The notes: generated by a model not told the origin, from the sequence alone. Positions 22,170 to 32,441 are shown, counted from the stretch's first letter. The stretch is 64,000 nucleotides of DNA from Prescottella defluvii (GCA_029690005.1 CP121458.1:4731872-4795871), one strand, 5' to 3'. Numbers and translations are program-made.

Positions 22170-23489
22170 GTGACATCACGTAGGACCGTTCGGAGAGGGT
22201 GTGCCGCCACTGTGGCGGCCGCCGCGGTGTTCTCGGCGCTGGCCGGAACGCCGACCGCAACCGCGACCCCGGCCGGGCTCGACGAGGTGTTGTTCGTCGG
22301 CAACAACTGGGAAGGCACCGCCGACGTCATCAAGTCGACCGGCACCTACGACAAGCTCGGCCGGATCAACATGATCCCCGACAAGGACGAGCGCCTTCGC
22401 GAGATCTACCTCAACCCGGTCAAGCTCGCCTTCTACCTCGGCATCCGGGCGACGGCCGGCGAAGGACACGACCAGTTCGTCGACGACATGTACACGACAC
22501 CCGACGGATCCGCGGTGGTCGCGTCCCGGCCCAGCTTCGCCGACGTCGTCTCGATTGATCTGACCACCGGAAAGATCAACTGGCGGTTCCCGGTGTCCGG
22601 CTACCGCGCCGACCACATGGCCGTCTCCCCGGACGGCACCCGCGTCGCGGTCTCCGCGTCCACCAGCAACACCGTGCACGTCCTCGACATCGCGACGGGC
22701 ACGCAGGTCGGCTCGTTCACGACGGGCGACAAGCCGCACGAGAACGTCTTCACGGACGGCGGCCGGTACCTGTGGAACATGTCGATCGGCGAGGTGAACA
22801 CCCCGCTGGACGCGCCGGAGCTGGACTTCACCAAGGGCGACCGGCGGATCACCATCGTCGATGCGCAGACCTTCCAGACCGTGAAGGTGATCAACATGCG
22901 TGATCGCCTCGATGCGTTCGGGCGCAAGGACCTGTCCAACTCGGTGCGTCCGGTGGCCTTCAGCCCCGACGAGCGGACGCTGTACTTCCAGGTGTCCTTC
23001 TTCAACGGCTTCGTCGAGTACGACGTCGCCTCGGACCGGATCACCCGCATCAAGGAACTGCCGAAGAACCCGGCCACCAACCCGGACCGCACCACCTGGG
23101 TCAACGACTCCCGGCACCACGGCATGTCGATCAACCGAGACGGCAGCAAGTTGTGCATCGCGGGGACGATGGACGACTACGTCACCACCGTCGACACCAG
23201 GACGCTGCAGGAGACGGCCCTGGTCCCGGCGGGCAAGCCGTACTGGGCCACGGTCAACGGTGACGGGACGCAGTGCGTGATCTCCGAGAGCGCGAACGAC
23301 GCGGTCAGCGCGATCGACTTCGCGACCGGGCAGAAGGTCGCGACGATTCCGGTGGGCGATCACCCGCAGCGGGTGCGCCTCGGCCACGTGCCCGCCGGGT
23401 GGATCGCGCCACCTAGCACCGATCCGGGAGGATCCGGCAGCCTCGCGCCGCTCGGCAGCTCGGGGTCGTCGGGCGGCTCCGGATCGTGA
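22170..23489 (+). CDS. Secreted YncE-like beta-propeller protein
   Basis: A Sec signal peptide (RRTVRRGCAATVAAAAVFSA, cleavage near ATATPAG) precedes repeated beta-propeller blades: AVVASRPSFADVVSIDLTTG, HMAVSPDGTRVAVSASTSNT and VNGDGTQCVISESANDAVSA. A Gly/Ser-rich tail (GGSGSLAPLGSSGSSGGSGS) closes the protein. Blades of this YVTN/PQQ-like type often bind ligands or partner proteins; no enzyme site was recognised. The GTG start has AAGGGGG about seven bases upstream. Confidence 0.8.
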   Translation: MTSRRTVRRGCAATVAAAAVFSALAGTPTATATPAGLDEVLFVGNNWEGTADVIKSTGTYDKLGRINMIPDKDERLREIYLNPVKLAFYLGIRATAGEGHDQFVDDMYTTPDGSAVVASRPSFADVVSIDLTTGKINWRFPVSGYRADHMAVSPDGTRVAVSASTSNTVHVLDIATGTQVGSFTTGDKPHENVFTDGGRYLWNMSIGEVNTPLDAPELDFTKGDRRITIVDAQTFQTVKVINMRDRLDAFGRKDLSNSVRPVAFSPDERTLYFQVSFFNGFVEYDVASDRITRIKELPKNPATNPDRTTWVNDSRHHGMSINRDGSKLCIAGTMDDYVTTVDTRTLQETALVPAGKPYWATVNGDGTQCVISESANDAVSAIDFATGQKVATIPVGDHPQRVRLGHVPAGWIAPPSTDPGGSGSLAPLGSSGSSGGSGS

Positions 23490-23617
23490 GGTGAGCCCGG
23501 CAATCCCGTGCGACCGACCGCGAAACAGGCGCTCGCAGAGATGCGGGATAACGGGCACATCGGACGCTCCCCCGGCGTAGGGTCGGCGGGAATCGACCCT
23601 CGCCAGTAGGAGATCCG

Positions 23618-24427
23618 TTGAGCTTCATCGTCGTCGAACGGCCGCGCGAGAACGTGGCACTGGTGACCCTCAATCGCCCGGAACGCATGAACGCGATGGC
23701 GTTCGACGTCATGATTCCGTTCCGGGAAGCGCTCGAGGCCATCAGCAACGACACCACGGTGCGGGTCGTCGTGATCACCGGTGCCGGCCGGGGCTTCTGT
23801 TCCGGCGCCGATCAGCGATCGGCAGGCCCGATCCCGCACATCGAGGGACTGACCCGCCCGACGATCGCGCTGCGCTCGATGGAACTGCTCGACGACGTCA
23901 TCCTGACGCTGCGCCGCATGCATCAGCCGGTGATCGCGGCGGTCAACGGCGCCGCGATCGGCGGCGGTCTCTGCCTGTCGCTGGCCGCGGACATCCGCCT
24001 CGCCGCCCCCGAGGCCTACTTCCGCGCGGCCGGGATCAACAACGGCCTGACGGCGAGCGAACTCGGCCTGAGCTACCTGCTGCCGCGCGCGATCGGATCG
24101 TCGCGGGCGTTCGAGATCATGCTCACCGGCCGGGATGTCGACGCCGACGAGGCCGCGCGGATCGGGCTGGTGTCCCGCATCGTGGCGCAGGAGGACCTCC
24201 TCGAGGAGGCCTTCGACATGGCGGAGCGGATCGCGATGTTCTCGCGGCCGGGCGTCGAGCTCACCAAGCGCACCCTGTGGTCGAGCCTGGACGCGTCGTC
24301 GATGGCGCAGCACATGAACCAGGAAGGACTCGGCCAGTTGATGATTCGACTGATGACCGACAACTTCGAGGAGGCCACCCTGGCCCGGCGCGAGAAGCGC
24401 GACCCGATGTTCCGGGACACCCGCTAG
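23618..24427 (+). CDS. Enoyl-CoA hydratase/isomerase family protein
   Basis: A 269-residue crotonase. The oxyanion-hole segments are VVITGAGRGFCSGAD and AAVNGAAIGGGLCLSLAADI. NNGLTASELGLSYLLPRAIG carries the position of the second catalytic Glu (ASELG). It hydrates trans-2-enoyl-CoA in beta-oxidation, or performs a related reaction. TTG start at 23618 with AGGAG six bases upstream. Confidence 0.88.
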   Translation: MSFIVVERPRENVALVTLNRPERMNAMAFDVMIPFREALEAISNDTTVRVVVITGAGRGFCSGADQRSAGPIPHIEGLTRPTIALRSMELLDDVILTLRRMHQPVIAAVNGAAIGGGLCLSLAADIRLAAPEAYFRAAGINNGLTASELGLSYLLPRAIGSSRAFEIMLTGRDVDADEAARIGLVSRIVAQEDLLEEAFDMAERIAMFSRPGVELTKRTLWSSLDASSMAQHMNQEGLGQLMIRLMTDNFEEATLARREKRDPMFRDTR

Positions 24428-24447
24428 CACCGATCCGAGCCGTACCA

Positions 24448-24483
24448 CTGAGCCGCCGCATCCCATCGGGAGCGGCGGCTCAG
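24448..24483 (+). terminator. Hairpin downstream of the enoyl-CoA hydratase gene
   Basis: CTGAGCCGCCGC pairs with GCGGCGGCTCAG, and inside it TCCC pairs with GGGA around ATC, giving a 16-bp stem with one bulged A. It starts 20 bp after the stop codon. Confidence 0.8.
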
Positions 24484-24546
24484 CGCGTTTCGCGCCATCC
24501 CCGAACTTCGTAAACGCACGCGATCGAAACGAATTCCAGAAAACCG

Positions 24547-24575
24547 TTGACACATTAAGGTTGCAACCTTAATCT
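24547..24575 (+). promoter_or_regulatory. TetR-type operator inside a consensus sigma-70 promoter
   Basis: TTGACA (24547-24552) and TAATCT (24570-24575) are 17 bp apart. The 20-bp perfect palindrome ATTAAGGTTGCAACCTTAAT (24554-24573) fills the spacer and overlaps the -10. The GTG of the tetR gene follows six bases later, so the transcript is leaderless. Binding of the TetR product would block RNA polymerase. Confidence 0.85.
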
Positions 24576-24581
24576 CGCTGT

Positions 24582-25244
24582 GTGACCCAGAACACGTCCC
24601 GCCTGGCGATGATCGTGGCGGCCGAACGGATCATTGCCGAACGGGGAATGCCCGCGCTGACGCTCAAGGACGTCCAGATCGAGGCCAACCAATCCAACAA
24701 GTCGGCGGCGAAGTACCACTTCGGTTCCCGCGAGGGCCTCATCGAGGCGCTCGTCGAGGTCCGCATGTCGCCGGTGGACGCCCGCCGGCAGGAGTTGCTC
24801 GACGAGATGGAACAGCCGGGCGCCCCAGCGACCGCGAGACAGGCGGTCGAGGCCCTGGTCCGACCGCTCGCCAGCGAGACGCTCGACCGAACGGGCAGCA
24901 GATACGCCCGCTTCCTCGTCCAGGCACTGTTCGACCCCGCCCTCGCACATCTCATCCAGAGGCATCTACGGGCGGAAAGCTACAGGCGCGTACATCGATT
25001 GCTGATCGAACTCTGCCCGGCGCCGGGCGAGCTCGCGCAGTGGCGCGCCGACAACATCGTCACGCTCACCATGACGGCACTCGCCGCACGGGAAGGGGCG
25101 CAGCGCACTCCGGCGCAGACCGCGGCGATCGTCTCGGATCTCGTCGACACCTGCGTGGCCGTGCTCGAGGCCCCCACATCCGCGCAGTTTCCCAGCACTT
25201 CCGATCCGACGAAACAGACCTATACCCAAGGAGTTTCGCAATGA
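24582..25244 (+). CDS. TetR family transcriptional regulator
   Basis: A 220-residue regulator with an N-terminal TetR helix-turn-helix (ERIIAERGMPALTLKDVQIE then SNKSAAKYHFGSREGLIEAL) and a helical ligand-binding domain. A 20-bp perfect palindrome in its own promoter strongly suggests autorepression. Its stop overlaps the ATG of a TauD-type dioxygenase (ATGA at 25241-25244), so the dioxygenase or its substrate is probably the regulated function. Confidence 0.9.
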   Translation: MTQNTSRLAMIVAAERIIAERGMPALTLKDVQIEANQSNKSAAKYHFGSREGLIEALVEVRMSPVDARRQELLDEMEQPGAPATARQAVEALVRPLASETLDRTGSRYARFLVQALFDPALAHLIQRHLRAESYRRVHRLLIELCPAPGELAQWRADNIVTLTMTALAAREGAQRTPAQTAAIVSDLVDTCVAVLEAPTSAQFPSTSDPTKQTYTQGVSQ

Positions 25245-26203
25245 CCGCATCAGGTTCTCCCAGCATCTTCCAGACCTTCATCGAGCCCCGGCCGACCGAC
25301 CCGCTGTACGCAGTGGGACCACTCGTGGCACGACGGACCGCCGACGACACCGAAAGCCGCCCGTACGATCACTTCTCGCTCACGCCGAAGACCCCGACCA
25401 TCGGCGCCGAGATCTCCGGTATCCGCCTCGGCGGCGATCTGTCCGACGACGTGCTCGCGGAACTTCGTCGTGCCCTGCTGGAGTGGAAGGTCCTGTTCTT
25501 CCGCGACCAGGACATCGACCGTGCCGACCATCGCGCGTTCGCCGCCCGCTGGGGCGAACTGGAACAGCACCCGTTCTTCAAGTACACGCAGCCCGGTCAG
25601 AGCGACGCGGATGTCGCGACCCTCGCGAAGGACGCGGCGGCGGCGGGTGTCGAAAACATGTGGCACAACGACGTCACCTGGCACGAATTCCCTTCCTTCG
25701 CAGCAGTTCTGCGCGGCGTTGAGGTTCCCGCCGTGGGCGGCGACACGTTGTGGACCGACACCGGAGCGGCCTACGACCTGCTTCCCGAGGACATCCGCAC
25801 GCGCATCTACCACCTCTCGGCCGAACACGATTGGATCAACTCGTTCGGGCGCGGCATGCCGGCCGAGACCGTCGACCTGCTCCGCCCGGCGTTCCCCGCG
25901 GTCACGCACCCCGTGGTGCGGACGATTCCCGAGACCGGACGACGCGTGCTGTTCGTCAACGCCGTCTTCACCCAGCGCATTCTCGGTGTCTCCGAGGCGG
26001 AGTCGAACGAGCTCCTGCGCATGCTGTACCGCCACGTCCAGCGGCCGGAGTTCCAGGTGCGACTGCACTGGCGCGCGAACACGATCGCCTTCTGGGACAA
26101 CCGCACGTGCCAGCACTACGCGTCCAGCGACTACTACCCGGCCCGCCGGGTCATGGACCGCATCTCGATCGTCGGCGACAGGCCCGTCGGCGTCCCGGCC
26201 TGA
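25241..26203 (+). CDS. Fe(II)/2-oxoglutarate dioxygenase, TauD/TfdA family
   Basis: A 320-residue enzyme. The iron-binding H-X-D is in MWHNDVTWHEFPSF and the distal His in NRTCQHYASSDYYPARR, whose Arg would bind 2-oxoglutarate. LGGDLSDDVLAELRRALLEW and VLFFRDQDIDRADHRAFA are typical TauD segments. The family hydroxylates alpha to sulfonate, sulfate ester, phenoxy or similar leaving groups; the substrate is unknown. AAGGAG lies seven bases before the ATG. It is translationally coupled to the upstream tetR gene. Confidence 0.88.
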   Translation: MTASGSPSIFQTFIEPRPTDPLYAVGPLVARRTADDTESRPYDHFSLTPKTPTIGAEISGIRLGGDLSDDVLAELRRALLEWKVLFFRDQDIDRADHRAFAARWGELEQHPFFKYTQPGQSDADVATLAKDAAAAGVENMWHNDVTWHEFPSFAAVLRGVEVPAVGGDTLWTDTGAAYDLLPEDIRTRIYHLSAEHDWINSFGRGMPAETVDLLRPAFPAVTHPVVRTIPETGRRVLFVNAVFTQRILGVSEAESNELLRMLYRHVQRPEFQVRLHWRANTIAFWDNRTCQHYASSDYYPARRVMDRISIVGDRPVGVPA

Positions 26204-26205
26204 CG

Positions 26206-27237
26206 TCACTCGTCGGGGCCGACCCGGACCACCAGCTTTCCGAAGTTCTTGCCGTGCAACATTCCTAGGAAGGCCGTCGGAGCGTTGTCCAGTCCGTGTA
26301 CGACGTCCTCCCGGTACTTCAGTCGTCCGTCGGCGATCCACCCGGAGGCGTCGCGTTCGAAGTCCGCGTACATCTCCTGCACGAACTCGGACTGGATGAA
26401 GCCGCGCACGGTCAGGCTCCTGGTGAGTACGAGACCCATGAACGCCGGCAAGCGGTCCGGACCCGTCGGCGGCGATGCCACGTTGTACTGGGACACCAAC
26501 CCGCACACCGGGATCCGCGCGTAGGGATTGAGCAGCGGCAGCACCGCGGCGGTGACCGGGCCACCGACGTTCTCGAAGTAGACGTCGATGCCAGCCGGCA
26601 CCGCCGCCTTCAGCCGGTCGGCGAAGTCCGGGGACCGGTGGTCGATCGCGGCGTCGAACCCGAATTCGTCCCGGACGTACGCGCATTTGTCGGGCCCGCC
26701 GGCGATCCCGACGGCCCGGGCCCCGCGGATCCTCGCGATCTGCCCGACGGTCGACCCGACGGGTCCCGCCGCGGCGGCCACGACGACGGTCTCGCCCTCC
26801 TTCGGCTGCCCGATCTTCAGCAGGCCCGAGTACGCGGTGAACCCGGGCATACCGAGCACACCGAGCGCCGTGGACAGGGGTGCCCGGGACGGGTCGAGGA
26901 CGCGCACGGCGTAGCCGTCGACCACGGCGTGCGTCTGCCACCCGGAGTACGCGAGAACGTAGGAGCCCGCGGCGATCTTCGGGCTCTGCGATTGCACCAC
27001 CTGCGAGACCGTCGCGCCGACCATGACGTCGCCCACCTCGACCGGCGCGGCGTACGACTCGGCGGCGCTCATCCGACCGCGCATGTACGGGTCGAGCGAC
27101 AGATAGACGGTGCGCAGGAGCACCTGGCCGTCGGACAGGTCGGGCAATTCGACTGTCTCCGTACGGAAATTGTCCGAAGTGGGCTCACCGTGCGGTCGTG
27201 AGGCGAGAACGATGCGGGTGCTCGTGACGGCGCTCAT
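26206..27237 (-). CDS. NADP-dependent MDR oxidoreductase, leukotriene/curcumin-reductase type
   Basis: A 343-residue zinc-independent medium-chain reductase. VYLSLDPYMRGRMSAAESYA is the family signature, the Rossmann loop is VVVAAAAGPVGSTVGQIAR, and YFENVGGPVTAAVLPLLNPY follows. Members reduce the double bond of alpha,beta-unsaturated ketones with NADPH. It is convergent with the dioxygenase gene, ending 3 bp from it, and divergent from the 3-hydroxyacyl-CoA dehydrogenase gene. Confidence 0.88.
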   Translation of the reverse strand: MSAVTSTRIVLASRPHGEPTSDNFRTETVELPDLSDGQVLLRTVYLSLDPYMRGRMSAAESYAAPVEVGDVMVGATVSQVVQSQSPKIAAGSYVLAYSGWQTHAVVDGYAVRVLDPSRAPLSTALGVLGMPGFTAYSGLLKIGQPKEGETVVVAAAAGPVGSTVGQIARIRGARAVGIAGGPDKCAYVRDEFGFDAAIDHRSPDFADRLKAAVPAGIDVYFENVGGPVTAAVLPLLNPYARIPVCGLVSQYNVASPPTGPDRLPAFMGLVLTRSLTVRGFIQSEFVQEMYADFERDASGWIADGRLKYREDVVHGLDNAPTAFLGMLHGKNFGKLVVRVGPDE

Positions 27238-27329
27238 ACCCCGACGGTACGCCGGTTCACTGCCGCCAGGGATATGGTCACAGGGAACCGGCCGTCGTCC
27301 GATTCGGCCACGCCAGCGGAAGGAAGTTC

Positions 27330-28187
27330 ATGACGGACATTCGGAAGGTCACTGTGCTGGGCGCCGGAGTTCTCGGTTCCCAGATCGCATTCCAGACAGC
27401 GTTCAAGGGCTTCGACGTCACCTCGTACGACATCGACGACAAGGCACTCGACTCGGCGCGCGGGCGCTTCGCAGGTCTCGTCGACACCTATCGCCAGGAG
27501 GTTCCCGGCGCCGACGACGGCAGCGCCGCCGCCACGCTCGACCGCATCGCGCTGACATCCGATCTCGAGGCAGCGGTCGCCGACGCAGATCTCGTCATCG
27601 AGGCGATTCCCGAGATCCTCTCCCTCAAGCAGGACACGTACCGCCGGATCGGTGACGCGGCGCCGGAGCGCACGATCTTCGCGACGAACTCGTCGACGCT
27701 GCTGCCGAGCGACCTCGCGGACGCCACCGGCCGTCCCGACCGGTTCCTCGCACTGCACTTCGCGAATCGGGTGTGGCGCTTCAACACCGCGGAGGTCATG
27801 GGCACCGAGCGCACCGATCCCGAGGTCTACCGGAAGGTTGTCGACTTCGCGACGGCGATCGGCATGGTCCCGATCGAACTGCACAAGGAGAAGGCCGGCT
27901 ACGTGCTGAACTCGCTGCTCGTGCCGTTCCTCAACTCGGCTGCGGGCCTCGCGGCCGGCGGCTACGCCGAACCCGCCGACGTCGACAAGACCTGGAAGAT
28001 CGCCACGGGCGCGCCACTGGGCCCGTTCCAGATCTTCGACATCATCGGCCTCACCACGCCGTACAACATCATGGCGCACGGCGACGCGGCCGCACAGAAG
28101 CTCGCCGTGTGGCTCAAGGAGAACTACCTCGACAAGGGCAAGCTCGGCATCGCGTCCGGCGAGGGCTTCTACCGCTACACGGACTGA
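27330..28187 (+). CDS. 3-hydroxyacyl-CoA dehydrogenase
   Basis: A 285-residue single-function enzyme. The NAD loop is KVTVLGAGVLGSQIAFQTA, followed by DADLVIEAIPEILSLKQ, IFATNSSTLLPSDLA and HFANRVWRFNTAEVM, in which the active-site His sits, with KEKAGYVLNSLLVPFLN in the C-terminal domain. It oxidises L-3-hydroxyacyl-CoA to 3-ketoacyl-CoA. GGAAGGAAG lies a few bases ahead of the ATG. Confidence 0.9.
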   Translation: MTDIRKVTVLGAGVLGSQIAFQTAFKGFDVTSYDIDDKALDSARGRFAGLVDTYRQEVPGADDGSAAATLDRIALTSDLEAAVADADLVIEAIPEILSLKQDTYRRIGDAAPERTIFATNSSTLLPSDLADATGRPDRFLALHFANRVWRFNTAEVMGTERTDPEVYRKVVDFATAIGMVPIELHKEKAGYVLNSLLVPFLNSAAGLAAGGYAEPADVDKTWKIATGAPLGPFQIFDIIGLTTPYNIMAHGDAAAQKLAVWLKENYLDKGKLGIASGEGFYRYTD

Positions 28188-28232
28188 CGCCGGGGCTGCC
28201 CGGCGCGCGGATCGGGCGCCGGGCAGCGGATC

Positions 28233-29638
28233 TCAGGCCAGCAGCTTCTTCTGAACCTTGCCCATCGCGTTGCGTGGCAGCGACTCCACGATCCGCACCT
28301 CACGCGGCCGCTTGTGCACCGACAGCTGCGACGCGACGTGGTCGATCAGCGTCGCCTCGTCGAAGCCGTCACCGACGACGAACGCCACGATGCGCTGGCC
28401 CAGGTCGGTGTCCGGCAGTCCGACGACGGCCGCCTCCTTCACGCCCGGGTACCCGAGCAGCACTGTCTCGATCTCCCCCGCACCGATGCGGAAGCCCCCG
28501 GACTTGATCAGGTCGGTCGACTCGCGTCCGACGATGCGGTGGAACCCGCCCTCGTCGATCGCCGCGACGTCACCGGTCTTGAACCAGCCGTCGTCGGTCC
28601 ACGCCTCCTCGGTCGCGTCGGGACGGTTCAGGTAGCCGTCGAACAGCATCGGACCACGGACCTGCAGCCCGCCGATGCTCTCGCCGTCGTGCGGCACGTC
28701 TCCCCCGCGCTCGTCGCGCAGTCGCGTCTCCACCCCGCGCACCGGCAGCCCCACCCAGCCGGGGCGGCGCTCGCCATCGACCCGGGTGCTGATCGTCAGC
28801 ATCGTCTCGCTCATGCCGTACCGCTCGATCGGAGTCAGTCCGGTGAGCTCGCGCATCCGCTCGAAGACCGGAACCGGCAGCGCGGCACTGCCGGACACCA
28901 GCAGCCGGGCGGTACCGAGCGCTCGGGCCGACTCTTCGTCCTCGACGATCCGCGACCACACGGTGGGAACCCCGAAGAACAGCGCGCCGCCGGCGCGGGC
29001 GGCGTCCGCGTAGGCCTGCGGCGTCGGCTTGACCGTGTGGATCAGTCGGCTACCCACCCGGAGCGCGCCCATCACCCCGAGGATCAGCCCGTGGACGTGG
29101 AACAGAGGAAGACCGTGCGCCAGAACGTCCTTCGACGTCCAGTCCCAGGCCTCGGCCATCGCGTCGACGCCGGCCGCGATGGCGCGGCGGCTGAGCAACA
29201 CCCCTTGGGAGCACCCGTGGTCCCGGAGGTGTACAGCACGAACGCGATCGACGACGGGTCGGGCTCCGGGTGGAAGTGCCAGTCCCGGGCGTGCACACGT
29301 ACCGGGACGACCGGCAGAGTGGTGTCGTCGGGGGCCTGACCGAGCCACGCCTGGGCTCCCGAATCGGAGAGGATGTGCGCGCGCTCGGCCGGACCCGAAT
29401 CCGGCGGCACCGGAACGACGGTGACGCCCGCGAGCAGGCTACCGACGATCGCGATGATCGTGGAGGGGCTCGGTGTCGCGAGGACCGCGACACGCTGCGC
29501 GCCACCGATTCGCTTGGCGAGCGCTCCGGCGGCACCGAGGATGTCGGTGCGCGAGAGCGTGGTATCGCCGATCCTGACGGCGTCGGGCATGTCGTCGCCG
29601 CGCGCGACGGCGAGGGGGTCGAGCGATGTCAGCAGCAC
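28233..29638 (-). CDS. fadD36: Acyl-CoA synthetase FadD36-like (frameshifted)
   Basis: A short AMP-forming synthetase of about 468 residues after correction. The adenylate loop is SIAFVLYTSGTTGAPKGVLL once one G is restored to the run at 29201-29204 (minus strand GGGGG expected). RYGMSETMLTISTRVDGERR, GWFKTGDVAAIDEGGFH and a C-terminal LPRNAMGKVQKKLL (catalytic Lys) follow. It resembles Rv1193 (FadD36). The GTG at 29638 matches the usual N-terminus (xLLTSLDP); GTG 29656 is an alternative. It lies 26 bp after the proline dehydrogenase gene. Confidence 0.85.
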
Positions 29639-29664
29639 GATGCTCGACTGTCTCACACCACCGG

Positions 29665-30632
29665 TCAGCGTCGCGTGAGCGTCGACCGCAGGAAGAACTT
29701 CAGGTTCGACGGCCGCTCCGCGAGACGGCGCATGAAGTACCCGTACCACTGCACGCCGTACGGCACGTAGACCCGCACCCGACGTCCGGCGTCGACCAGC
29801 CGCCCCTGTTCGAGGTCCCGGATGCCGAACAGCATCTGGTGTTCGAAAGCTCCTGCTCCCCTGCCGGTTTCCACGAGTAGGCCGTCCACCGACTCGATGA
29901 GGACCGGGTCGTGGGTGGCGACCATCGGGTAGCCGTCGCCGCGCATCAGGATCGCCAGGCACCGCAGGTACGACGAGTCCACGTCGGCGCGCGACTGGAA
30001 CGCCACCGACTCGGGCTCGCGGTAGGCGCCTTTGCAGAGCCTGATCCGCGAGCCCGCGCCCGCGAGGTCCCGGCAGTCGCCCTCGGTCCGCCGCAGGTAC
30101 GCCTGCAGCACCGTGCCGAGCGACGGGAAGTCCGCGCGCAGCTCGCGCACGATCGACAGCGTCGAATCGGTCCGGGCGTGGTCCTCGGCGTCGACGGTCA
30201 CCCACACCCCGTGCTCGTGCGCGGCCGCGCAGATGGTGCGGGCGTGGTCGAGGGCGATCTTGTCCCGTCCACCGGCAGCCCCTGCCCCAGCGCCGACAGC
30301 TTCACCGACACCTCGAGCGGGCGCACCCCGCCGGCACCGGCCTGCGGTAAGCGACCGAACTCGCCCAGCAACTCGAGGTACGCGACGACGGTGTCCCTGG
30401 CCTGACCGGCGTCCAGCGTGTCCTCGCCGAGGTAGTCGATGCTCACCGACCGCCCAGAGATGAGCAGCGTCGACGCCGCCGCCATCGCGTCGGCGAGCGT
30501 CTCCCCCGCGACGAAGCGCCGCACGATCGACTTCGTCACCGGCGCCCGCGTCACCGCGTTCTTGACCCTGGCCGACCGCGCGGCCGCGAGGATCGCCGGC
30601 CGCAACGGATTCGACAGGACGCCCGGCGTCAT
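29665..30632 (-). CDS. putB: Proline dehydrogenase (frameshifted)
   Basis: A stand-alone FAD-dependent TIM-barrel enzyme of about 322 residues. ISGRSVSIDYLGEDTLD, GVWVTVDAEDHARTDSTL, RIRLCKGAYREPESVAF and QMLFGIRDLEQ are family landmarks. One base is missing near 30267 between KLSALGQGLPVDG and DKIALDHARTIC. It oxidises proline to pyrroline-5-carboxylate. Its ATG (30632) overlaps the pruA stop, so P5C passes to the next enzyme encoded in the same operon. Confidence 0.9.
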
Positions 30633-32277
30633 CGACCACCCTCCGGCCCCATGTGCGGGTAACGGTGATCGGTCGGCGGGACGAACGTCTCCTTGATCGT
30701 CCGCGCCGACACCCACCGCAGCAGATTCAGCGGCGAGCCGGCCTTGTCATTAGTGCCCGACGCCCGCCCACCCCCGAACGGCTGCTGCCCCACCACCGCA
30801 CCGGTCGGCTTGTCGTTGACGTAGAAGTTGCCCGCCGTGAAACGCAGTGCGGCCGAGGCCTGTTCGACAGCATTTCGATCGTCCGCGACGACCGCCCCGG
30901 TGAGCGCATACGGCGACGCGGTGTCGACCGCAGCAAGGACGTCGGCGAACGCGCCCGGGACCGAGTCGTCGTACAGGTGCACCGAGAGGATCGGACCGAA
31001 GTACTCCTTCGCCAGCGCCTCGTCCCGGGGATCGTCCACGAGCAGCACGGTGGGCCGGACGAAGTACCCGACGCTGTCGTCGTACTTGCCGCCGACCGCG
31101 ATCTCCACGCCCCCAGCGCCCCGAGCTCGCTCGATCGCCGCAACGCTCTTGTCGTAGGCGCGGCGGTCGATCAGCGCACCACCGAAGTTCTCAGATCGCT
31201 GACGTCGCCGTACGTGAGCGCGTCTACCTCGGCGAGGAACTGCTCCTTCATCCCGGCCCACACCGACCGCGGGACGTACGCGCGCGAGGCTGCCGAACAC
31301 TTCTGCCCCTGGTACTCGAAGGCGCCGCGGATCAGGGCCGTCGACAGCACCGCCGGATCGGCCGACGCGTGGGCAACCACGAAGTCCTTGCCCCCGGTCT
31401 CGCCCACCAGACGCGGGTAGCTGCGGTAGCTCTCGACGTTGGATCCCACCTCGCGCCACAGGTGCTGGAACGTCGCGGTCGACCCGGTGAAGTGGATCCC
31501 GGCCAGCCTCGGATCACACAGCGCCACATCGGAAACCGCGAGTCCGTCACCCGTGAGCAGATTGATCACCCCCGGCGGCAGACCCGCCGCCTCCAGTAGT
31601 CGCAGCGTCCAGTAGGCGGCGAGCGTCTGTGTGGGCGACGGCTTCCAGACCACCGTGTTCCCCATCAGCGCCGGAGCGGTCGGCAGGTTCCCGGCGATCG
31701 CGCTGAAATTGAACGGCGTGATCGCGTACACGAACCCTTCGAGCGGCCGGTACTCGAGCCGATTCCACACCCCCGGCGACGAGATCGGCTGCTCGGCGAG
31801 GATCTGCCGGGCGAAATGCACGTTGAACCGCCAGAAGTCCACCAACTCGCACGGGGCGTCGATCTCGGCCTGCTGCACCGACTTGGACTGGCCCAGCATC
31901 GTCGCGGCAGCCAACTTCTCGCGCCACGGCCCCGACAGCAGGTCCGCGGCACGCAACAGGACCGCCGCCCGCTCGTCGAACGGCAACTCCCGCCACGCGG
32001 GGGCCGCCGCGGTCGCGGCGTCGATCGCGGCGCTCGCGTCGTCGTACGTCGCATTGGTGAACGTTGCGAGGATCGACGAATGATGATGCGGCTGGACTAC
32101 TTCCAGCTCTTCACCGCTACCGAAACGGTGATGTCCACCGATCACGTGCGGGATTTCGATCGCCTCGGCTGTGTGGTCCGCGAGAGCCTCCCGCAGACGC
32201 TCCCGCTCGGGACTGCCCGGCGTGTAGGAGTGGACCGGCTCGTTGCGCGGCGCCGGGACCTGCGTGACGGCATCCAT
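30629..32277 (-). CDS. pruA: 1-pyrroline-5-carboxylate dehydrogenase (frameshifted)
   Basis: An aldehyde dehydrogenase of about 549 residues. The nucleophile region is RGAFEYQGQKCSAASRAYVP, the general base is in RLVGETGGKDFVVAH, and PTGAVVGQQPFGGGRASGTN is near the C-terminus. One base is missing near 31190 between YGDVSDL and NFGGALIDRRAYDKS. It oxidises P5C/glutamate semialdehyde to glutamate. The ATG at 32277 has GAGGAGG upstream. Operon order is pruA-putB-fadD36. Confidence 0.92.
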
Positions 32278-32372
32278 GCTGCCCTCCTCAGCCTGAGCCC
32301 GAGAGACTGCAACCAAGCTCAGGCTACGCCGACCACAGGCGACGCGAAGAGGTTCAGCGGGTCACCGCACTA

Positions 32373-32441
32373 CAGGCGACCCGCCGCCGTCACTTCAGGC
32401 GGCTCGCCGCCGTCACTTCAGGCGGCTCGCCGCCGTCGCAA
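32373..32441. repeat. 23-bp tandem repeat at the 3' end of dapC
   Basis: CAGGCGGCTCGCCGCCGTCA with its following CTT occurs at 32396-32418, again (last bases diverged) at 32419-32441, and in a degenerate form starting at about 32373. Two units each contain the codons for the dapC C-terminus and its stop, so the same tail is available at 32413 and at 32390. Confidence 0.8.

Noticed and set aside
24448..24483. Inverted repeat considered as an operator for tetR
   Set aside because: It has a GC-rich stem, lies just after a stop codon and about 65 bp before the tetR promoter. The 20-bp palindrome at 24554 is a much better operator.
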